Positions 40,102 through 48,561 of a DNA stretch of 64,000 bases are shown here, one piece after another. Below the pieces are notes generated by a model. It ran no database searches. It was given only the letters and a program-made list of their open reading frames with translations, and was not told where the DNA came from. Position 1 is the stretch's first letter, and each line of letters begins with the position of its first letter. The DNA is from Mycobacterium sherrisii (GTDB lineage Bacteria > Actinomycetota > Actinomycetes > Mycobacteriales > Mycobacteriaceae), in contig NZ_LQPT01000016.1 of assembly GCF_002102355.1 (NCBI RefSeq), forward strand, positions 1-64,000, given 5' to 3'. A program made the position numbers and the translations under genes.

Positions 40102-40669
40102 AGTCCCCCGCCGCAACCATCTCGGATTTGAGTCGTTGTAGGGCCCGATGCTGAGCCACCCGGACCGCGCCCGGTGTGGCGCCGACGGCGGCGGCGGTCT
40201 CCTCAGCGGACAGACCGACTACGACGCGGAGAATGAGAATCTCGCGCTGCTTGGCGGGCAGGATTTCGAGCAGTTCGTTCATGCGGCTGACCGAATCGGC
40301 GTCAATGGCCCGCTGCTCGGGACCCGCTTCGGGTGACCAACGTTCGGGAACGGATTCGGAGGGATAAGCGAGATCGCGGCCGGCGGCGCGGTGGGCGTCG
40401 GCCACCTTGTGTGCCGCAATGCCGTAGAGGAAGGCCAGAAAGGGGCGGCCGCGATCGCGGTAGCGCGGCAGTGCTGTCAACGTCGCCAAGCACACCTCCT
40501 GAGCCACATCGTCGGCCGACATGCCCCCCCGCTCGACCGTGCCGACTCGCGCTCGGCAATATCGCACCACAATCGGGCGGATGGTCTCCAGCACCTCGCG
40601 TAGGGCGTTTCCGTCTCCGGCTACGGCTTCGGCAACCACAGCGTCGAGACGTTCCGCTTGAATTGTCAT
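40094..40669 (-). CDS. sigD: ECF sigma factor SigD
   Basis: Extracytoplasmic-function sigma factor of about 191 residues. Region 2 carries SADDVAQEVCLATLTALPRYRDRGRPFLAFLYGIA with the -10 recognition helix, and region 4 carries LPAKQREILILRVVVGLSAEETAAAVGATPGAVRVAQHRALQRLK. I used the ATG at 40669; the frame is open to a TTG at 40744 and the first residues of that extension (RFVTLEI) resemble the annotated M. tuberculosis protein, so a longer form is possible. SigD in M. tuberculosis is linked to starvation responses. Confidence 0.93.
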   Translation of the reverse strand: MTIQAERLDAVVAEAVAGDGNALREVLETIRPIVVRYCRARVGTVERGGMSADDVAQEVCLATLTALPRYRDRGRPFLAFLYGIAAHKVADAHRAAGRDLAYPSESVPERWSPEAGPEQRAIDADSVSRMNELLEILPAKQREILILRVVVGLSAEETAAAVGATPGAVRVAQHRALQRLKSEMVAAGDYA

Positions 40670-40750
40670 CGACGGCGGTATCTCCAACGTTACAAAGCGG
40701 GCACATCGCGGGGTTAACTCACGCAATGACAATAACGGGCCCAAGCGGTT

Positions 40751-41545
40751 TCAAGCGGAAAGCCACGTTCCCCCGGCGCGCCGCACCTGGCCTGCGCAGA
40801 TATCCCGAATTTCGGTCAGCGCCGGTGCCGAAAATGTGACGCTTTGGATATCGATTAGCAAGCAAGCCACCGCCCACCGCAGCGGAATGAGCCCCGATCG
40901 GCCCGCCGCGTCCAGTGCCGCGTCGGCCAGGGTGCGCGCTTGTTGGATGGCTCCGGCACTGCAGAGCGCCGCGGCGAGCACGACGTCGCTCTTGACGCGG
41001 TGACGCTCCGAGGCCGGGGTCATGGCTGCGGCGAGTGCGACGGCCTCCTCGGCGGCACGCACCGCGGTCCGGCCGTCGCCGCACGCCATCGCCAGCTCGG
41101 CACCCACCCATCGCCGGCGCACCGGCAACCGGTCGGGCAGCGTCGGCTCCCCGAGAACCGAATCCGCGCGGGACAACAACGTCGCCGCGACACCGAACCG
41201 GCCGACGCCCAATGCGTCGGCCGCCAAACCGATCAGGGCGTCGGCGCGGGCTTCGGGATCGGGGCCCGCCAGCGCGAGGGCACGCCCGTCCCAGCCGCGC
41301 GCTTGCGCATGCCCGCCGAGTTGACGCAGGAACGATCCGTGCGTGCTGTGGGCCAGCGACACCAGCCGTCCGGACGATGCGCTGCGGCGCACGGCGGCGA
41401 GGTCGCGGTAGGCGCTGCCGTAGCGGCCCTGGCCGCCGGCCGCGACGGCCCGCAACCAAAGCTCGTCGTTGGTGGTCGCGGTCGGTAGCGGCCAGCGTCC
41501 CGGCTGATCGCCGAACGCCGCCGCGCGCAGAGTCGGCTCAATCAT
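40751..41545 (-). CDS. Conserved helical-repeat protein, Rv3415c-like
   Basis: Cytosolic protein of 264 residues, rich in Ala and Arg, made of repeated helix pairs (for example ADALIGLAADALGVGRFGVAATLLSRA and VKSDVVLAAALCSAGAIQQARTLADAAL) that look like TPR-type repeats. No catalytic motif is present, so a protein-binding role is likely. It lies upstream of sigD on the same strand and next to the divergent whiB3, in the same order as M. tuberculosis. The ATG at 41545 is taken as the start; the frame stays open for 14 more codons. Confidence 0.82.
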   Translation of the reverse strand: MIEPTLRAAAFGDQPGRWPLPTATTNDELWLRAVAAGGQGRYGSAYRDLAAVRRSASSGRLVSLAHSTHGSFLRQLGGHAQARGWDGRALALAGPDPEARADALIGLAADALGVGRFGVAATLLSRADSVLGEPTLPDRLPVRRRWVGAELAMACGDGRTAVRAAEEAVALAAAMTPASERHRVKSDVVLAAALCSAGAIQQARTLADAALDAAGRSGLIPLRWAVACLLIDIQSVTFSAPALTEIRDICAGQVRRAGGTWLSA

Positions 41546-41923
41546 CGAAGTGCAACCGGTTTCAATCACGGTGATAGTAGTAAACACTTCGTGCTGTGGG
41601 TGTTACCGAAATGTTAATCACGATCGGGTCTGTAATAAATGGCGCTTCCAAGTGTTTGTGTCCTGAGCTGGGAAATCCTTCTGGCGTCAAGTGCCTGGTA
41701 GCACGGTTCTCCTACGCGAAATGCGTGCCAGATGAACGCAAAGTTAATTCTGCTCTAATCTCAGATACTTTGCCGCGCTAAACGGCTATTGACGGAAATT
41801 CATCAGCGCCCCTAAGTTCTAGCGATGACGGGTAGTCATCGGTGACGCCACCCTTAAATCAGTTGCACACTCACTTTGCGAACCCGACCTCGTTGGGCGC
41901 GCCGTGCAGAGAGGGAACCAACC
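41546..41923. other. Long intergenic leader of whiB3
   Basis: 378 bases without a convincing gene separate Rv3415c-like from whiB3. The middle is unusually AT-rich for this genome (tgttaatcacgatc, aaagttaattctgctctaat), as expected for promoters. A perfect inverted repeat gatgac-N5-gtcatc sits at 41824-41840, about 84 bp before the whiB3 ATG. whiB3 is known to be strongly regulated in M. tuberculosis; which factor binds here cannot be told. A 61-codon frame at 41596-41781 has no homology I recognise and is probably not a gene. Confidence 0.6.
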
Positions 41924-42223
41924 ATGCCACAGCCTGAGCAGCTACCTGGGCCCAACGCCGACATCTGGAGCTGGCAACTGCAGGGACTGTGCCGAGGCGT
42001 TGACTCGTCGATGTTCTTTCATCCCGACGGGGAGCGCGGCCGCGCCCGCATGCAACGGGAGCAGCGCGCCAAGGAGATGTGCCGGCAGTGCCCGGTGATC
42101 CAGCAGTGCCGCTCCCACGCCCTCGATGTCGGTGAACCGTACGGCGTCTGGGGTGGCCTGTCCGAATCCGAGCGCGACATGCTGCTCAAGGGAGACATCG
42201 GCCGCATCCGCCGCTCGGCCTGA
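41924..42223 (+). CDS. whiB3: Redox-responsive regulator WhiB3
   Basis: WhiB-family iron-sulfur transcription factor of 99 residues. The four cluster ligands are C23, C53, C56 and C62, with C53-C56 forming the CRQC motif. The family turn GVWGG and the basic tail GRIRRSA follow. WhiB3 binds a 4Fe-4S cluster, senses NO and redox state, interacts with the principal sigma factor and controls polyketide and triacylglycerol synthesis in M. tuberculosis. A GAGAGGGA ribosome-binding site precedes the ATG. The tail is slightly shorter than in the tuberculosis protein. Confidence 0.96.
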   Translation: MPQPEQLPGPNADIWSWQLQGLCRGVDSSMFFHPDGERGRARMQREQRAKEMCRQCPVIQQCRSHALDVGEPYGVWGGLSESERDMLLKGDIGRIRRSA

Positions 42224-42367
42224 ACCGCGGGCACCTGCGGACTCTTAGGTGGCGCGATCCCGTCGCGACACTTAACCAGTTGCGACGACACGCCGCCGCT
42301 TATCGCACTGGCTTAAGTCTCGAGGAGCGTGGCCGACCTTGACGGCGCGGCCCGCCCACTAGAGGAT

Positions 42368-43314
42368 GTGGACATCTCGTGCGCGTTTGCGACGTCGACG
42401 AACACCCCGTCGCACGTGGAGCTGGCCGAAGCATTGCAGTACAAGCGGGCCTGGCTGTACGACTCGCCCGCCTTGTATCTCGATGTGTGGATGATTCTCA
42501 CCCAATGCGCGCAACGCACGTCTCGCATCGGCATCGGGCCCGGCGTGCTCGTCCCCAGCTTGCGGCATCCGATGGTCAACGCCGCGGCGATCGCCGAGTT
42601 GGCAACCCTGGCACCGGGACGCGTGGTGGTGGCGATCGGCTCCGGCTATACCGGCCGCATGGCCCTGGGCCAGCGCGCGATGCCCTGGCGGCAGGTCGCC
42701 GAGTACGTGCGGTGCCTGAAAGCGCTGCTCGCCGGTGAAGCCGCGCAGTGGGACGGGGCCAAGATCAAGATGCTGCACCTGCCCGGCTTCGGCGCACCAC
42801 GCCCGATTGCGGTGCCGCCGAACTTGGCGACGGCGTCTTCTCCGCGGCGGTACCGCAGCCCGATGCCGCACAGGTTTGCGACTGGCGCGCGCTGCTGTGC
42901 TTCGGCACCGTGCTCGACGAGGGGGAAGAACTGACGTCGCCGCGCGCCGTCGACGCCGCGGGTCCGGGCGCGGTGGTGATCGATCACGCGCTGTACGAGC
43001 GCGGTGGCGCCGCCGCGGTCGACGCCGTGCCCGGCGGCCAGAACTGGCGTGAACTGATCGAGGCCTACCCCGAAGACGAGCGCCATTTCGCGATCCATCA
43101 GGGACATCTCGTCCAAGCCAATCCCAGTGACGAGCCGCATGTTGCCGACGTGCTTCCCTTCGCAAGTTCGATGGCAGTGACCGGCACCGCCGAGGAATTG
43201 GCGGCCAAGATCGCTGCACTGGCCGCGCAGGGAGTCACCGAAATCGTTTACCAGCCAGCCGGATCCGACATCGAACGCGAGCTCAGAGTATTCGCCGCTG
43301 CTGCCGGCCTGTAA
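42368..43314 (+). pseudogene. Frameshifted LLM-class F420-dependent oxidoreductase
   Basis: Two frames together make one luciferase-like monooxygenase (LLM). The first, from the GTG at 42368, covers the N-terminal half (AWLYDSPALYLDVW, PGVLVPSLRHPMVNAAAIAEL, GRVVVAIGSGYTGRM) and ends its homology at APRPIAV near 42812. The second frame resumes with AAELGDGVF and continues to the natural C-terminus (TGTAEELAAKIAALAAQGVTEIVYQPAGS). About ten residues of the usual glycine-containing loop between them are missing, so a short deletion caused the frame change. A sequencing error would not remove those residues. Confidence 0.82.
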
Positions 43315-43477
43315 CGTCCGCCCCATTAAGCTATGTTGGGCCGCAACGTAATTCGTGCTGTCGAAGCGGACGCGATCGCATCGGCCGCGGTGGCCGCCGC
43401 CCGACCGTGCAGCAGTGGTGAGCACGGGCCCGCCAACCTTCGTTTCGGTGGGCGTGAGCGGGGGTAAATCCGGCCCC

Positions 43478-44224
43478 ATGAAAAAACCCATGAAAAAGCC
43501 CGTATCCGTCACCATAGCGGCGTTGACCGCAACCATCGCACCACTGGCTGCATGCGCAAACCAGCAGGGCAACCAGGCCGGCACGTCGGGCTCGTCGAGC
43601 GCTGCACCCGGAGCCGAGCGGATGACGACCCAGTTGAAGAGCGCCGACGGCACCCAGGTCGGCACCGCCACTATCGATTTCGCGAACGGTTACGCCACGG
43701 TCACGGTGGAGGCCGGACCCAACCAGATCCTCACCCCCGGGTTCCATGGGCTAATGATTCACGCGGTCGGCAAATGTGAGTCGCCGGACTTCGAATCGGC
43801 CGGAAGCGTGTACCAGGCGCCGGACCACAGCGGCTTCCCCGCCAGCGGTGACCTGACCGCCTTGCAGGTACGTTCCGACGGCTCGGCCAAACTCGTCACC
43901 ACCACGAACTTGGTGACGGCGGCGGACTTGCGTAACAGCTCGGGTTCTTCGCTCGTGGTCCACCAGACCGCGGAGGATTTGACCACCGGGTCCAGCACTG
44001 AGAGCAAGCGCATCGCTTGTGGTGTGATCGCCGCGGCGTCCGGTTCGACGACGACGACATCGAGCACGACGAGCAGCGTCACCACGGTGACCACCACTGC
44101 CGTCGTGCCACCGCCGTCCGTGAGCACCAGCACGGTCACGGTGACCCCGACGACGTCGTCCTTGCCGACCACAGCGGCTTCCCCGGCGACGACCCCGCCG
44201 AGCCTGCCTCCCGGAACGCGCTGA
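43478..44224 (+). CDS. SodC-like lipoprotein lacking key metal ligands
   Basis: Lipoprotein of 248 residues: signal peptide, lipobox LAAC with Cys26, then a Cu/Zn superoxide dismutase-like domain (about 48-185) and a Ser/Thr/Pro-rich tail (188-248) likely to be glycosylated. The domain clearly resembles mycobacterial SodC (FANGYATVTV, LTPGFHGL, GKCE, FPASGDL, ACGVI). The ligand set is broken: the first His of the HxH pair is M93, and the two His of the usual GGHYH stretch are V111 and Q113. H95, H117, H162 and the Cys pair C100/C181 remain. Dismutase activity is unlikely. The frame is intact and signal-bearing, so it is probably a functional pseudoenzyme. Confidence 0.85.
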   Translation: MKKPMKKPVSVTIAALTATIAPLAACANQQGNQAGTSGSSSAAPGAERMTTQLKSADGTQVGTATIDFANGYATVTVEAGPNQILTPGFHGLMIHAVGKCESPDFESAGSVYQAPDHSGFPASGDLTALQVRSDGSAKLVTTTNLVTAADLRNSSGSSLVVHQTAEDLTTGSSTESKRIACGVIAAASGSTTTTSSTTSSVTTVTTTAVVPPPSVSTSTVTVTPTTSSLPTTAASPATTPPSLPPGTR

Positions 44225-44240
44225 GGCCGCGAGTTCGCGT

Positions 44241-44627
44241 CTAGCTGATCTGCCGGACGACCTTGCCCATGTCGGCGAGATCCCACACCTCGGCGAACTT
44301 GCCGTTGTCGACGCGGTACAGCGTGAACTCCGACACGCTTACCCGCCGGCCGGTCGGTTCGATTCCTTCGAAGACGCCGCGGTGGGTTCCGGTGACGGTG
44401 AAGTGGACCGAGATGTATTCGGTGTCCACGACAATGTGCCGCATATCCCAATGCCAGTCCGGGAACGCGGAGACTATCGGCGCGAACTGCGCGGCCACGG
44501 CTGCGGGATCCATCGTGGCGTCGTTGACCTTGATGGTCGGGGTGTAGAACGATGCCATTCCGTCGAAATCGTGGTCGTTACAGCATTTCAGATAAGCCTG
44601 GTACAGGGCTCGGTAGTCCGCGGCCAC
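44241..44627 (-). CDS. SnoaL-like/ester cyclase family protein
   Basis: NTF2-fold protein of 128 residues. The family signature is seen in ALYQAYLKCCNDHDFDGMASFY near the start and FPDWHWDMRHIVVD with VHFTVTGTHRGVFEGIEPTGRRV in the sheet. SnoaL-like proteins include polyketide cyclases, isomerases and limonene-epoxide-type hydrolases; the substrate here is unknown. It begins with GTG just 3 bp after the stop of the methyltransferase gene, so the two form an operon. Co-occurrence with a methyltransferase suggests small-molecule tailoring or detoxification. Confidence 0.82.
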   Translation of the reverse strand: MAADYRALYQAYLKCCNDHDFDGMASFYTPTIKVNDATMDPAAVAAQFAPIVSAFPDWHWDMRHIVVDTEYISVHFTVTGTHRGVFEGIEPTGRRVSVSEFTLYRVDNGKFAEVWDLADMGKVVRQIS

Positions 44628-44630
44628 GGG

Positions 44631-45278
44631 TTACGCGCGGGCCCGCAGGACGGCGCGCCGGCGCTGCTCGTCGCCGCCGAGAATTTCGACGTCGACTGCG
44701 CCGAATCCCGCCGCCCGCAACGCATCTACGACCGGCGCCGGATCACCCACGCCGCTGAACGGCAATGCGGCGGCCACGTCATCGGCGTAGTGATGCGCCG
44801 CCACTTGCGCATCGAGGGAACAATCGGCAACCAGCGTCCCGCCCGGCGTCAGGACACGACGCCATTCGGCGAACGCCTTGGCGGGTTCGACGAGGGTCCA
44901 GATGAAGTGGCGGGCCGTCACGGCGTCGAAGCCGGCGTCGGGAAACGGCAACTGCTCGGTGACGCCCTCCACGAAGGTGATGGATAACCCGCGTTCGGTG
45001 GCTTTGGTCCGGGCGTTTGCCAGCATGGCCTGCGACGCGTCCAATCCGGTCACCTGGTGACCGAGCTCCGCGAGCAACAACGCGACGAAGCCCGTGCCGG
45101 TGGCGATGTCCAGCACCCGGGAGGGGGGCGTGATTTCACCCAAAACCGTTGTCCACAAACGATGTTCGCTCTCAGAGAAGATGCCGTGGGCGTCCTTGTG
45201 ATCGTAACGTGCGCCCTCCTCCTCCCAGAATGCGCGAATGGCGCTGTGTGTGGTTGCCAGCGAGGCTTTCGGCGACAT
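44631..45278 (-). CDS. Class I SAM-dependent methyltransferase
   Basis: Methyltransferase of 215 residues in the UbiE-like group. Motif I is [19 protein letters not shown] near residue 54, motif [13 protein letters not shown], and motif IV region [27 protein letters not shown]. The N-terminal [16 protein letters not shown] is a typical cap. The substrate is unknown. It heads a two-gene operon with the SnoaL-like protein and is divergent from the OsmC gene, with only 31 bp between start codons, so expression of the two units should be linked. Confidence 0.85.
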   Translation of the reverse strand: MSPKASLATTHSAIRAFWEEEGARYDHKDAHGIFSESEHRLWTTVLGEITPPSRVLDIATGTGFVALLLAELGHQVTGLDASQAMLANARTKATERGLSITFVEGVTEQLPFPDAGFDAVTARHFIWTLVEPAKAFAEWRRVLTPGGTLVADCSLDAQVAAHHYADDVAAALPFSGVGDPAPVVDALRAAGFGAVDVEILGGDEQRRRAVLRARA

Positions 45279-45309
45279 AGCGATTCACCCTAGTGGAGTA
45301 CAAAGAGTC

Positions 45310-45771
45310 ATGACCACACACGAGAGCGGCCAGGACAATCCGTCGTCCGAGGACACGGTGATCGTCGCGGAGACGCGCACCGGCACCTACACGCAGCAGA
45401 TCACCGCCGGACGCCATCAGCTGATCGCCGACGAGCCGGCGCCGACCGGCGACGATGCCGGACCCAACCCATATGACCTACTGCTGGCCGCCTTGGGTGC
45501 ATGCACCTCGATGACGATACGGATGTACGCCGACCGCAAAGAGTGGCCGTTGAAGCGCGTGCGAGTCACGTTGCGGCACTCGCGTATTCACGCCAGGGAC
45601 TGCGCCGAGTGCGAGACGACCGTCGGATTCATCGACCACATCGACCGCTCGATCGAGCTGACCGGCGACCTCGACCACGCGCAACGGGACCGGTTATTGC
45701 TCATCGCCGAGCGCTGCCCTGTCCATCAGACCCTGACCTCCGAGGTGCGGGTCACCACCTCGTTGGTGTGA
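45310..45771 (+). CDS. OsmC-family peroxide-reductase-like protein
   Basis: OsmC/Ohr-fold protein of 153 residues. The two redox cysteines of the family are present: one in [21 protein letters not shown] and one in [18 protein letters not shown] in the middle adds further thiols. Members reduce organic hydroperoxides with dihydrolipoyl or low-molecular thiols. The ATG at 45310 follows a GGAG. The stop abuts the stop of the convergent LLM gene with no spare base. Confidence 0.88.
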   Translation: MTTHESGQDNPSSEDTVIVAETRTGTYTQQITAGRHQLIADEPAPTGDDAGPNPYDLLLAALGACTSMTIRMYADRKEWPLKRVRVTLRHSRIHARDCAECETTVGFIDHIDRSIELTGDLDHAQRDRLLLIAERCPVHQTLTSEVRVTTSLV

Positions 45772-46689
45772 TCAGACACCGACGAGCGGCCGAAGCGCCT
45801 CGCCCACCGTCGTGATGACGCCCGGCGTGTAACCGTGCGTGGGCAGGTTGACCACCACACCGTCCACACCCACGTCGAGCACACGCCGCTTGATCTCGTC
45901 GGCCACCTGGTCCGGACTGCCGGCGACCGCCCGGCCACCGCGCGCCTCGGCGATGTCGCGGGGCGCGTCGTCCAGCGCGACCGTCAGCAAGGTGCTGGTC
46001 TCCAAAGTCGCCGGATCCCGACCGATTTCGGAGCAGCGCTGCCGCAACACCTCGAGCTTGCGCGGCAGCTGGTCGATGTCGACGAGCACGTTGAGGTGGT
46101 CAGCGTAGCGGGCGGCCAAACCGAACGTCTTCTTCTCACCGCCGCCGCCGAGCATTACCGGGATGTGATCGCGATAGCGGGGCTCGTTGATCGCGCTCTC
46201 GGTGCGATACCACTTACCGGAGAAGGTGGGACGCTGCCCGTGCAGCATCGGCACGATGATCTGCAGCGCCTCCTCGAGCTTTTCGAACCGCTCGGTGAAG
46301 GTGTCGAAGTCGAATCCCAGCTGCTGATGCTCGAGCTCGAACCAGCCGGCACCGATGCCGAGGATGGCCCGCCCGGCACTGACGACGTCCAGCGTCGTGA
46401 TCTCCTTGGCGAGCAGGGCCGGGTTGCGGTAGGTGTTGCCGGTCACCAGCGTCGATAGCTGCACCCTCTTGGTAGCCGTGGCCAGCGCGCCCAACGCCGT
46501 GTACGCCTCCAGCATGGGTTCGTCCGGTTCACCCAGGACTGGCAACTGGTAGAAGTGGTCCATCAACAGCACCGTGTCGAACCCGGCCGCCTCGGCTTCC
46601 TGGGCCTGGGCTATGACCGCGGGAAACAGTTCGGCTACCGGTGTGCCGTAGGAGAAGTTCGGGATCTGCAATCCAAGTCTGATAGTCAC
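45772..46689 (-). CDS. LLM-class F420-dependent oxidoreductase
   Basis: Luciferase-like TIM-barrel oxidoreductase of 305 residues, intact unlike the pseudogene 3 kb away. Family marks are GLQIPNFSYGTP at the start, AEAAGFDTVLLMDHFY, VTGNTYRNPALLAKEITTLDVVSAGR and GIGAGWFELEH, and the C-terminal IAEARGGRAVAGSPDQVADEI. F420 binding fits the genus and sequence group. Substrate unknown. The GTG at 46689 is chosen over an upstream TTG because AAGGG precedes it and the first strand starts at once. Confidence 0.88.
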   Translation of the reverse strand: MTIRLGLQIPNFSYGTPVAELFPAVIAQAQEAEAAGFDTVLLMDHFYQLPVLGEPDEPMLEAYTALGALATATKRVQLSTLVTGNTYRNPALLAKEITTLDVVSAGRAILGIGAGWFELEHQQLGFDFDTFTERFEKLEEALQIIVPMLHGQRPTFSGKWYRTESAINEPRYRDHIPVMLGGGGEKKTFGLAARYADHLNVLVDIDQLPRKLEVLRQRCSEIGRDPATLETSTLLTVALDDAPRDIAEARGGRAVAGSPDQVADEIKRRVLDVGVDGVVVNLPTHGYTPGVITTVGEALRPLVGV

Positions 46690-46737
46690 GCCCTTACCCA
46701 ACCATGTGTGGGGGCGGTTACATTCCGGCAGCCGCAG

Positions 46738-47493
46738 TCACGGGCGACGCAGCACCAGCAATTCGCCGGTCACCTTTTCCTCGGCCAGCAGCTCGCCGAT
46801 CGCCGAGCTCTGGCTTTCGGCCAGTTGCCAGGTCTGCGTGTGCCCGTAGCGGTCGCTGAGCATCTTTTCGACGGCCTCCACGCGCCGCGTCCAGTCCTGG
46901 GGGATCGGGGGCAGATCGGCAGTTCCTCGCCAGTGTTCGACCCGCAGCCCGGATCGTTGGGTCAGCTCGACCAGCTCGTCGGGCGTCGGGAAATGGTTGG
47001 CCTCGAGCCGCTTGCGGGCGTCGGCGTGACGGCCCACGAAGACGAGTAGGCCGATAGCCGCGCCGGGCCGCACCACGCGCCGCAGCTCCTCGAGCACCGC
47101 GAGTTGATTCGGCGTCGTGCACAGCACACCCAATGACCAAGCGGCGTCGAAAGATTCGTCTGCCCACGGCAACTTGTCCCCGTCCGCACAGACCACCGGC
47201 AAGCCGAACAATTTTCCCGCGGCCCGGCACGCGCCCAGTTCCGGCTCCACCAGCACCGGCCGTACCGACCGCGACTGCGCCGCGTACGCGGCGGGACCCC
47301 CTACTCCCGCTCCGGAGTCCAGCAGCCGAACCCCCGGCTGCAGCCCCATGCGCTCGATCAGCCAGTCCAGGGCGGCCGGGCTGCCGCTTCCCCGGCACCC
47401 GGCGGGGACGTGAAACTGCGGTCCCAGGTCCGCCGCGACCCGTGCCGTCCATTCCGCCACCGTGTCGAACTCGGCCTCCATCGCATCGGTCAC
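46738..47493 (-). CDS. SAM-dependent methyltransferase coupled to an MTHFR-like gene
   Basis: Methyltransferase of 251 residues. Motif I reads LLDSGAGVGGPAAYAAQ near residue 63, the post-I acidic residue is in PVLVEPELGA and motif IV region FDAAWSLGVLCTT. The C-terminal part (EAVEKMLSDRYGHTQTWQLAESQSSAIGELLAEEKVTGELLVLRRP) is helical. The start is GTG overlapping the upstream MTHFR-like stop (GTGA), so both proteins are made together. This suggests methyl transfer linked to a one-carbon carrier, which is inference; the acceptor is unknown. Confidence 0.82.
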   Translation of the reverse strand: MTDAMEAEFDTVAEWTARVAADLGPQFHVPAGCRGSGSPAALDWLIERMGLQPGVRLLDSGAGVGGPAAYAAQSRSVRPVLVEPELGACRAAGKLFGLPVVCADGDKLPWADESFDAAWSLGVLCTTPNQLAVLEELRRVVRPGAAIGLLVFVGRHADARKRLEANHFPTPDELVELTQRSGLRVEHWRGTADLPPIPQDWTRRVEAVEKMLSDRYGHTQTWQLAESQSSAIGELLAEEKVTGELLVLRRP

Positions 47494-48470
47494 GATGCCT
47501 CCGCTCGAATCACACGGCCCACCTCTGCCTTGATCTCCGCGCCGAGCCGGCCGCCCGAGGCCGACGCGAGGCCGGAGACGTTGACTCCGGCCACACCCTC
47601 GATAGAAAGTAGCGCGCGCGCCTCCGCCACCGCCGCCGCGACGCCCGCGGCCACCGGGTCGGCCGCCCCCAGCACCCGCTCGGTCACGCTTTCGTCGAGT
47701 TCCAGGCCGGGCAGGCCCTGCAACACCGCCGCCGAAACGCGATCGGTGAACACCGCGACCGCGGCGATCACCGGGATCGTCAACCCGGCCGCGGTTGCCG
47801 CGGTCATGAACTCGGCGATGATCGCCGGGAAGGGCACGTGGTTGAGCACGGCCAGGCTCGCGCCCGCGCGTTGCTTCTGGACCAGCCGTTCGGGGCGGGC
47901 GTGCACCGGCGGCGCGGTCGGTGTCTCGGGAACCGCCGCGACCATGCCCACCGACGCGGCCAGCGACACCAGTCGTGGCCCGTCCAGATCGAAAGTCTGC
48001 GTGACGTCCGGGCACACGTCGTAGCCCCGGCCGTCGCCGGTCACGCACAACACAGTCTCGACGCCGATGCTGTGCAGGCCCCTGAGCTCCTGTTCGAGCA
48101 CGACGCGGTTGCGGTCGCGACACGACAAGGTCATCCAGGGCGTCACGCCCGCGTCGAGCAACAGCGAACCCATCAACGTCGGCGGGAAATCGGGCTTGTT
48201 TTGATGCTCGCCCACCAGGACGGCGTCACAGCCGGGAGCCAGGACGGCGGCGGTGGCCGCGACGTCGTTGCGGTCGAACGGCGTGCAGCTGAAGTCGGCC
48301 AATACCAGGGGAGCTCGCACGGCCCGCGGTGCCGATACAACTCCCGACCACGGCACGACGTCGGCGAATACGCAAGCGCCGGGGCGCATTTCGCATTGAC
48401 CGTCGGGCCGCACGCCGCCGCATGGTCCGAACTCCATCCGTTTCGGACAGCCCAACTCCGTCGACGTCAC
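47490..48470 (-). CDS. Methylenetetrahydrofolate reductase-like protein with N-terminal zinc motif
   Basis: Protein of about 326 residues. It opens with the cysteine motif CPKRMEFGPCGGVRPDGQC, which in acetogens and other bacteria occurs as the MTHFR C-terminal zinc domain. A barrel resembling MTHFR follows (SCTPFDRNDV, GEHQNKPDFPP, MTLSCRDRNRVVLEQELRGL, VLCVTGDGRG). The two parts are in reverse order to the classical arrangement. It may reduce or bind methylene-tetrahydrofolate, with unknown electron donor. I prefer the GTG at 48470, just before the Cys motif; an ATG at 48563 would overlap the divergent gene's start. Confidence 0.78.
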   Translation of the reverse strand: MTSTELGCPKRMEFGPCGGVRPDGQCEMRPGACVFADVVPWSGVVSAPRAVRAPLVLADFSCTPFDRNDVAATAAVLAPGCDAVLVGEHQNKPDFPPTLMGSLLLDAGVTPWMTLSCRDRNRVVLEQELRGLHSIGVETVLCVTGDGRGYDVCPDVTQTFDLDGPRLVSLAASVGMVAAVPETPTAPPVHARPERLVQKQRAGASLAVLNHVPFPAIIAEFMTAATAAGLTIPVIAAVAVFTDRVSAAVLQGLPGLELDESVTERVLGAADPVAAGVAAAVAEARALLSIEGVAGVNVSGLASASGGRLGAEIKAEVGRVIRAEAS

Positions 48471-48561
48471 CGCAGACGTGTACCCCGGGGCGGGCAGGCG
48501 GTAACGGTTTGCGTCCCGGGAAGCGGCCCCGGGTCCGACCTGCAAACCGTACTGTTCTGAC

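Noticed and set aside
41596-41781. 61-codon frame in the whiB3 leader
   Set aside because: No homology or ribosome-binding site; the composition matches AT-rich regulatory DNA.
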